Below, in pieces: positions 10,740 to 21,826 of a DNA stretch of 64,000 nt. The stretch covers positions 6,944,001-7,008,000 of the forward strand of contig OZ199840.1 in assembly GCA_964304625.1 (NCBI GenBank), in the 5' to 3' direction. The stretch's first letter is position 1. Each line of letters starts with the position of its first letter. The position numbers were made by a program, and so were the translations under genes. The stretch comes from Kudoa neothunni. Taxonomy: Eukaryota; Cnidaria. The notes below the pieces were generated by a model. That model was not told the DNA's origin. It saw nothing but the letters and a program-made list of their open reading frames with translations, and made no database searches.

Positions 10740-13700
10740 TGGCACCCAATGACGAAAAAGCGATAATAGAGTCTAAAAAGCACTTTATAGCAACTATAGA
10801 AGAGAAAATAAGTCAATTGGCTGAAAAGGCATTGACAGAGTTAAGTGGAGATAGAGACGCTATCGTCCTCAACAGTTTGAGGAGAAAACTAGAGCGCTCC
10901 CTTAAAATATATAGAGAACGCATCGATAAGCAAATAGAAGATGAGAAAGGCCAGGAATTTGGAGACTGTGCCAACGTCTTAATGGATTCGGAAATGCTTT
11001 TGTGCGATATAGAGGAAGCGCTAGAATTAAACGGAATGGAAGATCATTCTACGGCGATAAAGCAAACGAAATATCTTGGCTCACTTGATTCGACTCAAGT
11101 AAACCGTCAGAGAGACAGTACGGCCCAGATACGCTTACCACCAATTTCATTAAAAAAATTTGGTGGAAGAGCTGAAAAATGGACCGAATTTTGGGAAAAT
11201 TTCGAAAATTTAGTTGATAAAAACAATGATTTAAATGACTATTCCAAATTGATATATCTGAAAAGTTTGGTTTTTGGTGATGCTAATGAAGTGATCAAGG
11301 ATATATCAACGGAAGCTTGCAATTATAATGTTACAGTGGAGTTGTTAAAGAAGAAATACAGTAAACAACAAGATGTTATCAACGTACTATACGAAAAATT
11401 GCACCGGATCAAAGAGTCTTCAAACGAGACAAGCTCTCTTAGAATGACCTTCAACAAAACTATGGCAATTCTTGCAAAAATAAAAACCTTGGATATTGAC
11501 TTTCCGGAATCCTATTTGATACCGCTATTAATTTCAAAATACCCTAAAGTATTCAGACTGAAAATAGAAGAGCACAAATCCGAAGATACGTGGGAATTTG
11601 TCACCTTGAAATTCATCATGGAAAAGCTTATTTCGGCAGGGGAAAGTACTGGAATAGAACATATGGCCCAAACAGAAGATTATCCCAATCAAAGTAAGTC
11701 TAAAAATAATTGTGTTAAAAGTGTTAACAAAAAGGTGTGCAAATACTGCAGTGGACAGCATTGGAGCGATCAATGTGATAAATATGCTACTTTTCAGGAT
11801 AGAATCAAAAGATTAGAAAACAATTGTAGAAAATGCCTTGGAAAACATAATACTAACATTTGCAAGATTATGCAGAGTTGTTACCACTGTAAGTCTGGGA
11901 ATCATCATCGAAGCTTGTGTCAAAAGATGTTCAACACCCCAAATAGAAACACATTTCTCACCTCATTAGAAAATAAAACCAATGATAAGGTGACGAAGAT
12001 TAAGCATTGTTCAAATGAGAAAATTCATTATGAAACATCAATGATTCCGGTGATGAAAGTAAAAATTGTCAACACATTAGACGAGACAAAGACTATGTGG
12101 GCAAATGTAGTACTTGATAACGGAAGTTCATCAAGCTATATCGTAGACAAAGCTTGTGAACAAATTGATCTGAAACATAAAAGTAATCATAATATATCCA
12201 TTTCTACGTTTGGATCAACAAACACCATTGATGCAAAAGTATCAGAGGTAACATTTGGAGTGTACCAAGCTGATGGAAATATCTTTGAGATGAACGCTAA
12301 GAAAATTCCAATAATATCATCAAACGTCATAGTACCGGATTATAACAGTATGATAAAAAATATACTGACAGAAAAGAATATCACTGGATTAATTAAACCC
12401 AATGATAGATATAGATAAAGTGGATATTGAGTTATTGATAGGAGCAGATTATTTCTGGAAGATATTAAAGATGGAACCAGCAGAACAAATTGGATCATTA
12501 TATATTGTGAATACCATATTTGGTAAAGTTGTATCTGGTACTGTGGAGGATTCAGTTCCTCACTCAAACAATTCATTTTTCTGCAGTAATAGCAAAAGTG
12601 TAGTGGTAGAAAGCGTTATTTCTGACACCAATTATGATAAAGCCACGGATGATCTAACCAAAATATGGCGGTTGGATACTATTGGCATTTACGACGATCC
12701 GAATTCTGATGACGATAAAAATACTGTTAATCATTTCAATAAAACATTAGCTTTCTGCAATAATCGTTATCACGTCATATATCAATGTTACCGGAGAATT
12801 ATTATCAATGCTACGCTCAGTTGAGGAGTTTGATCAAGAGATTAAATCAAAAAAATCATTTGTTAATACAGTATGACAACATTATTACTGAACAGCAAGA
12901 AAATGGAATTATCGAATTGGTCGATAGAGATATATACCCCATCATTTGATTATAAAAAAAAATATAAGCCTATATCAAAATGCCGCGTTGTCTATAATGC
13001 GTCCTACAAAATTAAAGGTTCCAAATGTTTAAATGACTGTTTGCAAAAGGGTCCGCTATTGTTGAATGACTTGGCAGGAATATTACTACGAATGAGATTG
13101 GATAAATGTATTGTCATCTGTGATATAGAAAAGGCTTTCCTACAAATTGGAATTCAAGAAGAAGACAGAGATCTTACTAGATTCCTGTGACTAAAAGATA
13201 TTAATAAACCATTTACCAAACATAATGTAGTTACATACAGATTTAAACGTATACCTTGTGGAATAAAATCATCACCATTCTTATTATGTGCAACGATAAA
13301 ATACCATCTTCAAAAGTCAAATACAAAGTTTGCGAAGAAACTGCTCAAAGGATGCTATATGGATAATTTTGTGGTTGGATTCAACAACGTAGAAGAAGCC
13401 ATATCATGTTACGATGAAATGTCAAAAGTTTTACTAGAGTGTTCAATGAACCTTCATGAATGGAAATCAAACGATAATAAATTTAATGAATTAATTCCTC
13501 CAGACAAGAAGTTGCAGATGAATGAGATAACAATCCTCGGTATAAAATGGAATAGTAATTGTGATTCACTCTCGGTAAATGCTCCAAATTTTTTGAGTTA
13601 TATACCATCCAAACGAACAGTAGCAAGAGAACTGGCAAAGGTTTTTGATCCTTTGGGATTGCTCTGCCCTACAATCTTGAAGAGTAAGTTAGCATTAAAA

Positions 13701-15874
13701 GAACTGTGGAAAAGTTCAAAGTCATGGGATGATTCAGTTGATGAAGAATTCGCAGTAAAATGGAATGATATTTTGCGAGAAATTAGCAAAATTAAAGAAA
13801 TTAAAATTCCAAGATATATAGAATCATGCTCCAAAAAGCAACAGTTGATAGCGTTTTCAGATGCATCAAAGACTGCATATGGATGTGCAGTCTACATTAG
13901 ATCATTTTGTGGTGATAAATGGACATCATCATTACTTTTTGCAAAATCAAGAGTTGCACCTATGAAGACGATAACTATTCCTCGGCTTGAACTTACGGCA
14001 GTTGTAGTGGCCTATCGTTCTTCCTTATACATTGTGAAGCATTTAAACATGGATATGGACAGACTCATCATATTTACAGACTCTAAATGTGTTATTCATT
14101 GGTTTTACTCTAAAAAGCAATTACCAGTGTGTTACCAACCGGCTTAAAGAGTTGAAAAAAGATATCAAGGTTGATGTGAGTTATGTATCAACAATAGAAA
14201 ATCCAGCTGATATAACCACAAGAGGAATGAATCCAACTGATTTGATGAATTGCAAACTCTGGTGGAAGGGACCTGCATGGTTGATACAAGATGAAAATAA
14301 ATGGCCTAGAAAAATTATAGAAGCTGAACAAATAATTACGGAGGAAGCGAAAGAGTTAGAAAATCATGAATCCATTGATAAAAAAACTTCGCTTATTGCT
14401 AGCGACAAAAATTGTCAAGATGTAATTTCACCTCTGGGAACTGATGAGAACCGCTTTTCCAATCTGCAAAAATTATTAAAAGTCACAGCTTGGTGTATAA
14501 GAATATGTCAAAAATTATTGAAGAGAATCACGAACAATGGTGATCTGTTATTGGACGAAAAACAATATGCGAAAAAATTATGGGATTTATTTTGTCAAAA
14601 AAATCATTTTCCTGAGGTTATTGAACAAATTAAACAAAATAAAATTGTGGAATTGCATTATCTACCCAAACTCTTTTTGGATAAAGAGGGTTTGTTAAGA
14701 TGTTGCGGTAGACTAGATTATGGTCCATTCAAACAAAATGAGATTAACCCAAAGCTTCTTCCAAAAATATCTAAATACACAGAGTTAATAAAATTGGATA
14801 TACACAAAAAAGCATACCATAGTGGTGTTTCACATACTCTAGCAATACTAAGAAGAGAGTATTGGATTCCTAAAGGAAGGCAACAGGTAAAGAAAGTCTT
14901 AAAACGGTGCCAAAAATGTGCAATTTTGAAATCGAAACCTTTTAAAGTTCCAGAATTTCCTCCCCTTCCGAAAAATAGAATAACTCAAGCTGCGCCATTT
15001 ACGTATGTTGGAGTTGACTACATGGGTCCAATCATGGTTAAATCTAAAGTTGATGATGTTAAAGTATGGGTATGCTTATACACTTGTCTCGTGGTAAGAG
15101 CTATACACTTAGAAGTGGTGTATAGTCTTTCAGCAGAAGAATTCCTTTTATGTCATAGAAGGTTTATTGCAAGGAGAGGAAAACCAGTTGAAATAATTTC
15201 GGATAATGCATCTCAGTTTACGCTTGCCGCATCAATCATTAAAAACTACCTCGTCGATAATGATATAGCATGGCGTTTCACGACACCATTTGCACCATGG
15301 AAAGGTGGAATATACGAAAGATTAATTGGAATTGTAAAAAATTGTCTAACCAAAACTTTTAACCTAAAGAATATTAATGATATTGAGCTTACGACAATTC
15401 TATGTGAAATAGAATATATTGTCAATGATCGTCCACTTACCTATATAGATGAGGACACTTTGAAACCTATTTCTCCGAATGATTTCCTAATACATAATGC
15501 TAACCGAACCTTGCAGGAATTGAAAAAACCGTACGACTTGGAACAAGAGAACCAAGAAATTACAAGAGTTAAATTAATAAAGAATTGGAAAAACGAATAT
15601 CTATTGAGTCTTCGCGAGAGGCACAATGAAAATTTTCCGAATAGAAAGTGTGTGCAAAAGGTACCAATGGTTGGTGATGTAGTTATTGTTGAGGATAATT
15701 CACCAAAACGAGAATGGAAATTGGCAATGATAGAGTCCATCTACGAGGGAGATGATAATGAAATAAGGTCAGCATTAGTGAGGTTTCCGAATAGAACACA
15801 GTCGAAACGATCGATTAAGCATCTATATCCAATTGAAGTATAATGCCCCCCTTGCTTATTATTTGTGGCGGGAA

Positions 15875-15998
15875 TATCGATAAAATCGATGTACACAAAA
15901 ATTAGATTATTATAAAAATAGCACAAATTACATTAGATTATCCTATTTGTGTGACGGTTAAAAACTGTGAGTTTTATCAGCGCTAAGTAAATTCGACA
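15875..15998 (+). repeat. 3' LTR of the BEL/Pao element
   Basis: Matches 10616-10739 at 122 of 124 positions and is followed by the ACCCT target duplication. A short purine tract (GGCGGGAA) lies just upstream at 15867-15874. Confidence 0.85.
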
Positions 15999-16305
15999 AC
16001 CCTCCAATTACATTGGGGTCAATATGACCCCAGATTTTTATTTGATAAATTTGATTAATAAATTTTTACAATCCCGATTGTAAATTATTAACAAATTCTA
16101 ACGGTTGAATTTTGAGTAAAATGTTAATAAATAGGCAAATTAATCCATCTTAATCTCATTCGCAACATCCCGACGCTCGCCGCCTATTATCGTTAAATTA
16201 ATATCCTCAAGAATATCCACTTTTAGGATAAAAAATTGTATATTTATAGTTTAGATAAGAAAAACACATTCTATAATTATATTCAAAAGAGAATCTATGT
16301 AATAA

Positions 16306-17940
16306 TTAATTCAAACAATTGCAACATTTGTTGGATGAGTGTACTTGGCAGTAAGGTTTATTACAATCCGAACAACGAAGGAACATTTTTTTATCATTTC
16401 CACGAGGGCAATAACTACATCGTGCCCTCTGATTTTTAATTTGAGGGACATTTGTAATTGGTTCGGAGAAAGGTGATTTTCTTTTGACAACTTTGTTATT
16501 ATTTGAATTTTGATTGATAAGTGGTTGGTAGAGAGCTTCAGCGATTTCTTTTAGAAAGTTACGACGGGTTTTATTTTTGGTATTAAAAATATTCTTGTAT
16601 AATGCAAAAGCATTAATCAAGGATAGGTCGAGAATATTGAAAAAAACTATCATCGGCCATCTGCGGTTGAATCTGCGAACAGAAACTGAGGCAAGCATTC
16701 GGTAAATGGTATCGAGTCCCCCTTTCACTTTATTGTAGCATATGATCATTTCAAGTTTTTTTTGTGTGAGGTATCAAGGATGTTAACATTGGTGGTTCCA
16801 GTTGAAATTAGAATGACAGCTTTATTTTTTTTGTTGACATACGACGTTAGCATATTTTTTCTCAAAAAAGGCAAAAGTTGTACTATACAATTCCCTTTTA
16901 TTTGAAGCAAGCACATAAGTTGGAAGTTCCCTTTTGTTGTGGCGAATAGTACCCAAGTATGTCAATTTTTTTGTAATAACTGATGTAAGTGGAAAAGAAG
17001 AAAAAAAATTATCAGCTACGATATTTCTTCCAGAGTGATATAGTGGTTCAGAGAGTGATAGGACAATACCTTCGGCAACATTTAAGTTTCGTTCGTTATT
17101 TTCCATTTTTACCCAGATACGGAGAGATATTTAAAACATATTTTTCGATTGGATCGACGAGTAAAAAAAACTTTAGACCATATTTAGCTGGTTTCAAAGG
17201 CATATACTGTCTATAGGGGCATCGTCCCTTGAATGCAACCAACTGCTCGTCAATTGTGACGTCTTGGTTTGGGTTGAAACATTTTGGTAATTCTCTTGCC
17301 CACATTTCCCATACTTCGCGTATTAGGCAAAATTTATCTGTGGTTCTTCTTTCATGTCCAGTTTGTACGTCACCGAAACGAAGAGATCGTGAAATTTGGT
17401 AAAAATCTTGTCCTTGAAAAAATTGTTCGATGGATTTTCTCTACCCTCAGACACACTGAACAATTCTGCCATGGGCTCCTCCCGATCTTTGTGAACAGAC
17501 ATAAGGATAAGAATACCTAAATATCCATCAAACTCTGTGGAATCAATGTCAGTCCAATTTTCTTTAAAATGGCTGCGCCCAAAAATGTTTGTGCATTCGA
17601 TAATTCTCTCACAAAATACTTGTAGTAAACATGATGGAAAGACAATCCAACATATTACGAACTCTCTGTAAAACAATAGGTGGTCGGACCGGGATGCGAG
17701 TTCATATTTTCAGCTAATGTTTTAGAGACAACAGGTTTGGTTAAGCTCCAGGTGATTCCATTTTTACTAGTAGTGAAGCTATCGGTCCTCAACAATTTCC
17801 AACAGTTCATCCGACGATTCAGAAATTTCAGTCAAAATGTCTTCAAACTCACTTCCTGACGATTCGTATTCACCACTTGACATCTCAATACCACTCACCG
17901 CCACGCGATAAAATTGTGCACAATATTGGAGGCTGCTCAT
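16306..17940 (-). pseudogene. piggyBac transposase (PGBD-like), element 1, broken
   Basis: From an ATG at 17940 the product has an acidic, Ser-rich N-terminus (SSGEYESSGSEFEDILTE), a body with SVHKDREEPM, the family signature DEQLVAFKGRCPYRQYMPLK near 17250, the catalytic segments FFLLVDPIEKY and NIVADNFFSSFPL, VKGGLDTIYRM near 16730, and a C-terminal RING-like Cys-rich domain (RCSYCPRGNDKK...CSDCNKPYC). It lies inside the piggyBac termini and reads opposite to the nested retroelement. About four slips or stops break it. Confidence 0.88.
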
Positions 17941-18955
17941 GTATTATTCTAATATAATGTTGAATAAAACAGGATCATTTCTTTATCATATAATTTAGTA
18001 TAGTTAAAATATAATACGAAAAATATTATTTTCATATCAACTCTTAAAATAAACACAATGCTATTTTGTTTATTCAACGATCATGACCGAAATGAAGACG
18101 CAATAAGCCGATGAAGATTAAATGAGATTAATTAATAAATTTAATATCGTTTTACTCGAAATTCAACCATTAGAATTTTTTAATATTTTACCATTGTGAT
18201 TATAATAATTTATTATTCCAATTTTTCAAATAAAAAACTGGGGTCATATTGACCCCAATGTAATCGGAGGACAGTTTTTTTTTATTATATTTCACAGTCA
18301 GAATTTTTTTATTATTTTTCGTTTAAAATACCACTACAACAATATAGGAGAATAGATGGGAATCTTGTGGCATGAAGAAGAATTCTAACAAAGTTACTGG
18401 GGAATCAATTAGGCTTTAGGGTCATATTGACCCCCAATGTCTTTAGAGGGTTAATACATAAAATAAAAAGTAATTGATTTGTGGCATGCTTATCGAAATC
18501 GGAATAAAAAATAACAAATGCATATTATAATAAGGAAAACAATTTAAATCACACAGTAAAATGGAACATATTCTGCATTTTTTGAATAAACGCTCGCAGA
18601 TCGTTAATTTGCAAGTTTATCTATTCAGTGGTTTCTTTAGATGATATTGCATTTATTCTTTTTGACCGTGGATCCATTGTAGGGCTTTAAAAATATTCAA
18701 AATAATTTGTTGAACGAAAGAAATGTGTATTGTTAACAGCAACGCAGCATAATTCCTCCTGCAAGAAGTAGCTAACCGACAAATGCCAGCTATCACCAGT
18801 GTTACCAAGTCTGGCTATCAACGAAAATTCACTGCAGTCATAAGATATGATTTGTACTGATTTCTTGTTATGATACAATTTTTCCTTTCATTATAGTTTT
18901 GTGGAACCCCTATCTTCGCTTAATGGAACCCATTTTGAGAATCGCTGCTTTATAC

Positions 18956-19586
18956 ATTAACTATAAATAGGAGTTTTGACGTTAAATAAGTACGCTGCTT
19001 TGCGCATATAACCGTTGGGATTAAAAATATTCCGTTCCAACCATCAATGCCTAAATTGAACGGAACCTATCGGCTAGATACGGTCGAAAATGCTCCCGAA
19101 GTTTCTGAGATCGTAAATTTAAAACAAATTTTGTGTTATAATCTAAATTTAGTATAATTGGTACACCCAACGAGCACAATGCAGCTCATATGGTTATATT
19201 TTCTAATAAAAAGATTCTATACTATTGTTTAGTTGTCACAAAACCCCATTATTCCAAAAAATGGCGCATATGGTTGTTATTTACGTTTACCTTCCAGGTT
19301 TTTATTCTTTATAATTACAAACATTTTAACGTATATGTCGTTGATAGGTCAACGACTAATTTATCAAGTTAGAACAAATTTCATTAAATTCCTAGAAAAT
19401 TCCAAAAAAGACCGAAGCTGATTTTTCAATGCGTATTGTACCATATTTGGCTCATTATCTTTAAAAATATTTAATATTTTTTACTACTGGAAAGAACAAA
19501 ACATATTTCTAAATTGTTTACATTTGTAATATTTTGTAGTTGCGTGGCTTTTTTCAGTAATGTCTCGTTATTGCGCAACTTGATTA
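18956..19586. other. Stretch without a gene
   Basis: AT-rich DNA with overlapping small open frames around 19190-19421 that show no known motif. It ends in an isolated Tigger-type terminus at 19555-19580. Confidence 0.5.
19555..19580 (+). repeat. Isolated Tigger-type terminal repeat
   Basis: CAGTAATGTCTCG followed by TTATTGCGCAAC matches the terminus of the Tigger element at 823-2712 with two differences in about 25 bases. No partner end or transposase was found nearby, so it is a fragment. Confidence 0.6.
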
Positions 19587-20801
19587 CAGTGGGTGATGGG
19601 TAATACGCATTTTTGCAATGCATTCGTATATTCAAATTCAATTATTTTTTGATTATTATTGTTATAATTTACTATAGAGAACATCTATTAATTTAATTTG
19701 TTTGTTACACTCCATGTATATATTATACAAATCTTCTTCTAAGTTTTAAGTGTACTTTTAGAAATAAATAGAACCATTTTTGTTTTAAATCCCATTATAC
19801 ATTTGAGACATTTAAATAATTTTTTTTAGATATTTATTAATCAACTGGTTCTAAATAGGATGTACTAATGTCTCTTAGATAACTGGAAAATTTAGTTATT
19901 TTTTTCATCGTCTTTGTTTCGATATGTGATATTTTTAAAATGATACTTCAATAATGTTTTAAGTGGTTGAAAATCGTCCTGTTCAGCCAAAAAGAATTTC
20001 TTTCTCTACTTTTAATACTTCCGGTATAGAAAAATTGCAATAAAATTGAAACGTGATTTGTCTTAGTTAAATTTCAACCTCATCTCGAGTTTATAAATTT
20101 TCAGAGTTATTTTTAGGTGTACATTCACCAACGATTTTCGGATCACTATAAAGTTTAACCTACGCAGATTGGACTGTTCTTTAAACCTTAAAACCAACCA
20201 TGGCTAACATCATAGACATTTTACATAATTTTCTTCACAATTTCATTACGTTTAAAAATAATTTCCAATGAGGAATAACTCTGAAATATTTAACCTTATT
20301 CAAGTAATCCGTTCGCAGATTTTTCGTCGGATTCATCGTTTGTTCAGTTGTTTAATATTTACAATTCCATTTTCATATAATTCCATAATTTGTAATTTCA
20401 TGGATAGGTTACTATTTAAAATTAATATGAATATAACGACATAATTTTTAATGATGTGGCTTTACGTTTTTATATTAACTTCAAATGTTTTATTGCTTTG
20501 TATTTTTTATTTATTATAAGCATATTATGAAGACTTATATCAACCATTCATATAAATCTAATAGTACCCGCGCGCGATTTTAAGTCGATTTCAGGGGAGA
20601 AAGGCGCGTAATACCCAACAATGCGTTTAAATTACAATCTTATGTTTAATTTTTGTCTAAAATTTATGTTTCAAGTGTAAAAACTCGACCAAATTAAGGT
20701 TATAAACGCAAACTTAAATTATATGTTCAACAAGTAGTAAATTCTATATGAAAAAGCTAAAGTGCGTATTAGCCTTACTACTCATTACCCGTCACCCACT
20801 G
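19587..20801. mobile_element. Non-autonomous Tc1/mariner-like element, 1.2 kb, copy 1
   Basis: It starts CAGTGGGTGATGGGTAATAC at 19587 and ends ATTACCCGTCACCCACTG at 20801, flanked by TA on both sides (19585-19586, 20802-20803). CAGT termini and a TA target place it with Tc1/mariner or pogo MITEs. No coding region. A related copy with a truncated right end lies at about 53570-54705. Confidence 0.8.
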
Positions 20802-20803
20802 TA

Positions 20804-21231
20804 TAATGAAATTAACGTAAGTGAACAACATAGCTTGTTAGTGCTGACCTCCAAGTCTCATTTATTAAATAAAGAGTGTCAACACTTATAGTAATAATAG
20901 AGTTTAATAAAATGAAACTTTTGAGTTTTATTACGATATCGAATATCACTAGACTATTTGATAGTGTCCATTTACCCTCCCTCGGTGCATACGCGGAAGA
21001 TTACAGCATTACCTCTATATGTGCTTATACTCTTATATTAGTAATTTCAAATAAATAATAATAGATGCAAACTCCAAATAATAATTTTTTAATTGACTTT
21101 TAAAAACCGTACGTCAATTATTATCTCTCGTAGAAATTATAGTTATATTTACTCCATAAAACAATTTTATGCCAAATTTCATGTATTAGAAATAAAAAAA
21201 TAGTTAGATAATACTTACAAGGAAAACTCAT
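20804..21231. other. Stretch without a gene
   Basis: Only the short dispersed repeat at 20971-21040 is notable; the rest is AT-rich unique-looking sequence. Confidence 0.5.
20971..21040 (+). repeat. Short dispersed repeat, copy 2
   Basis: About 70 bp matching 6566-6632, including CCCTCGGTGCATACG and ACTCTTATATTA. Origin unknown. Confidence 0.65.
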
Positions 21232-21600
21232 ATGAATATATCTTTGTGCGGTTTATTAGCTTTGAGCGTAATGAGATCAGAAGGCCACGATTTATTCAAC
21301 AAACGATTCTGTTCATCTGATAATTTAAAAAATCTTATAAAAAATTTAATATATTCTGAAAGTGCCGACACATTTTACTTCATTTGGAATGAATTATATT
21401 CGACAAATCCAATGTATTTTCAATGTTTGGAAAAAAACTGGATTAATATTCAAAATATTTGGGCTCATTTTCGTCGTCTCGGTGCTCTGACGTTTGGCTC
21501 AAATATAAATAATAGGATTGAACAAGAGCATTGCAAGATAAAAAATTATGTCAAAATCATCGTTAATTCACCAAGTCAATTCAATACTCAATTACTGTAA
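21232..21600 (+). pseudogene. MULE/ZSWIM-type transposase fragment
   Basis: A 122-residue open frame contains WAHFRRLGALTFGSNINNRI and EQEHCKIKNYV. This has the pattern W...G..TNNRIE..H..K seen after the catalytic core in MULE transposases of the ZSWIM1/3-like kind. It would correspond to a part downstream of the segment preserved at 27670-28030 in the other relic of this family. The catalytic core and SWIM finger are missing, so it is a fragment; assignment rests on a short motif. Confidence 0.5.
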
Positions 21601-21826
21601 GCCCATCCATCGTGGTGATTTATAAAAAAATGATCTGATTCTCATGAAGAACAAAAATTGTTGATGATGATATTTTGGTAATTATAAATCGTTTGTCCAG
21701 TTTTTCCGCTGATAAAATCAAATTAGAGACTTAAAATCTGAAATTATTATAAATATGGAACTTAAACATGTTCTTTTTTCACAATATTTCTTGTCCAGCA
21801 ATGGTTACGTTTCAAGATAATATATA

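Larger units (their letters stand above)
10616..15998 (+). mobile_element. BEL/Pao LTR retroelement, nearly full length but broken
   Basis: Direct terminal repeats of 124 bp bound the element, and ACCCT flanks both sides (10611-10615, 15999-16003), a 5-bp target duplication as expected for LTR elements. Parts in order: gag with a DUF1759-type body and Cys/His knuckles (about 10.7-11.95 kb), aspartic protease of the DUF1758 kind with a DNGSSSS active site (about 12.05-12.4 kb), reverse transcriptase (about 12.9-13.5 kb), Pao-type RNase H region (about 13.6-14.1 kb) and an integrase with HHCC zinc site (about 14.7-15.6 kb). No envelope is seen. The coding region is interrupted about three or four times. 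Two differences between the 124-bp repeats suggest a young insertion. It sits inside piggyBac element 1 and is the innermost layer of the nest. Confidence 0.9.
10588..18450 (-). mobile_element. piggyBac element 1, split by a BEL/Pao insertion
   Basis: The ends CCCTCTAAAGACG (10588) and GTCTTTAGAGGG (18450) are flanked by TTAA on both sides (10584-10587, 18451-18454), the piggyBac hallmark. A second, inner inverted repeat (CATTGGGGTCAATATGACCC type) occurs next to each terminus, close to the left end but about 180 bp inside the right end, as in the asymmetric ends of piggyBac. About 130 bp of subterminal sequence is also inverted. Without the retroelement the length is about 2.5 kb, normal for the family. 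Confidence 0.9.
10474..18947. mobile_element. hAT MITE, outermost shell of a three-level nest
   Basis: The left end CAGCGTTGTTCAAACTTTG at 10474 pairs with the right end AAAATGAGAATCGCTG-like sequence ending at 18947. Both are flanked by a perfect 8-bp duplication, CTTTATAC (10466-10473 and 18948-18955). Taking out the piggyBac and one TTAA leaves roughly 0.6 kb of non-coding hAT DNA (10474-10587 plus 18455-18947). The perfect duplication shows that both halves belong to one insertion later split by the piggyBac. Confidence 0.85.
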
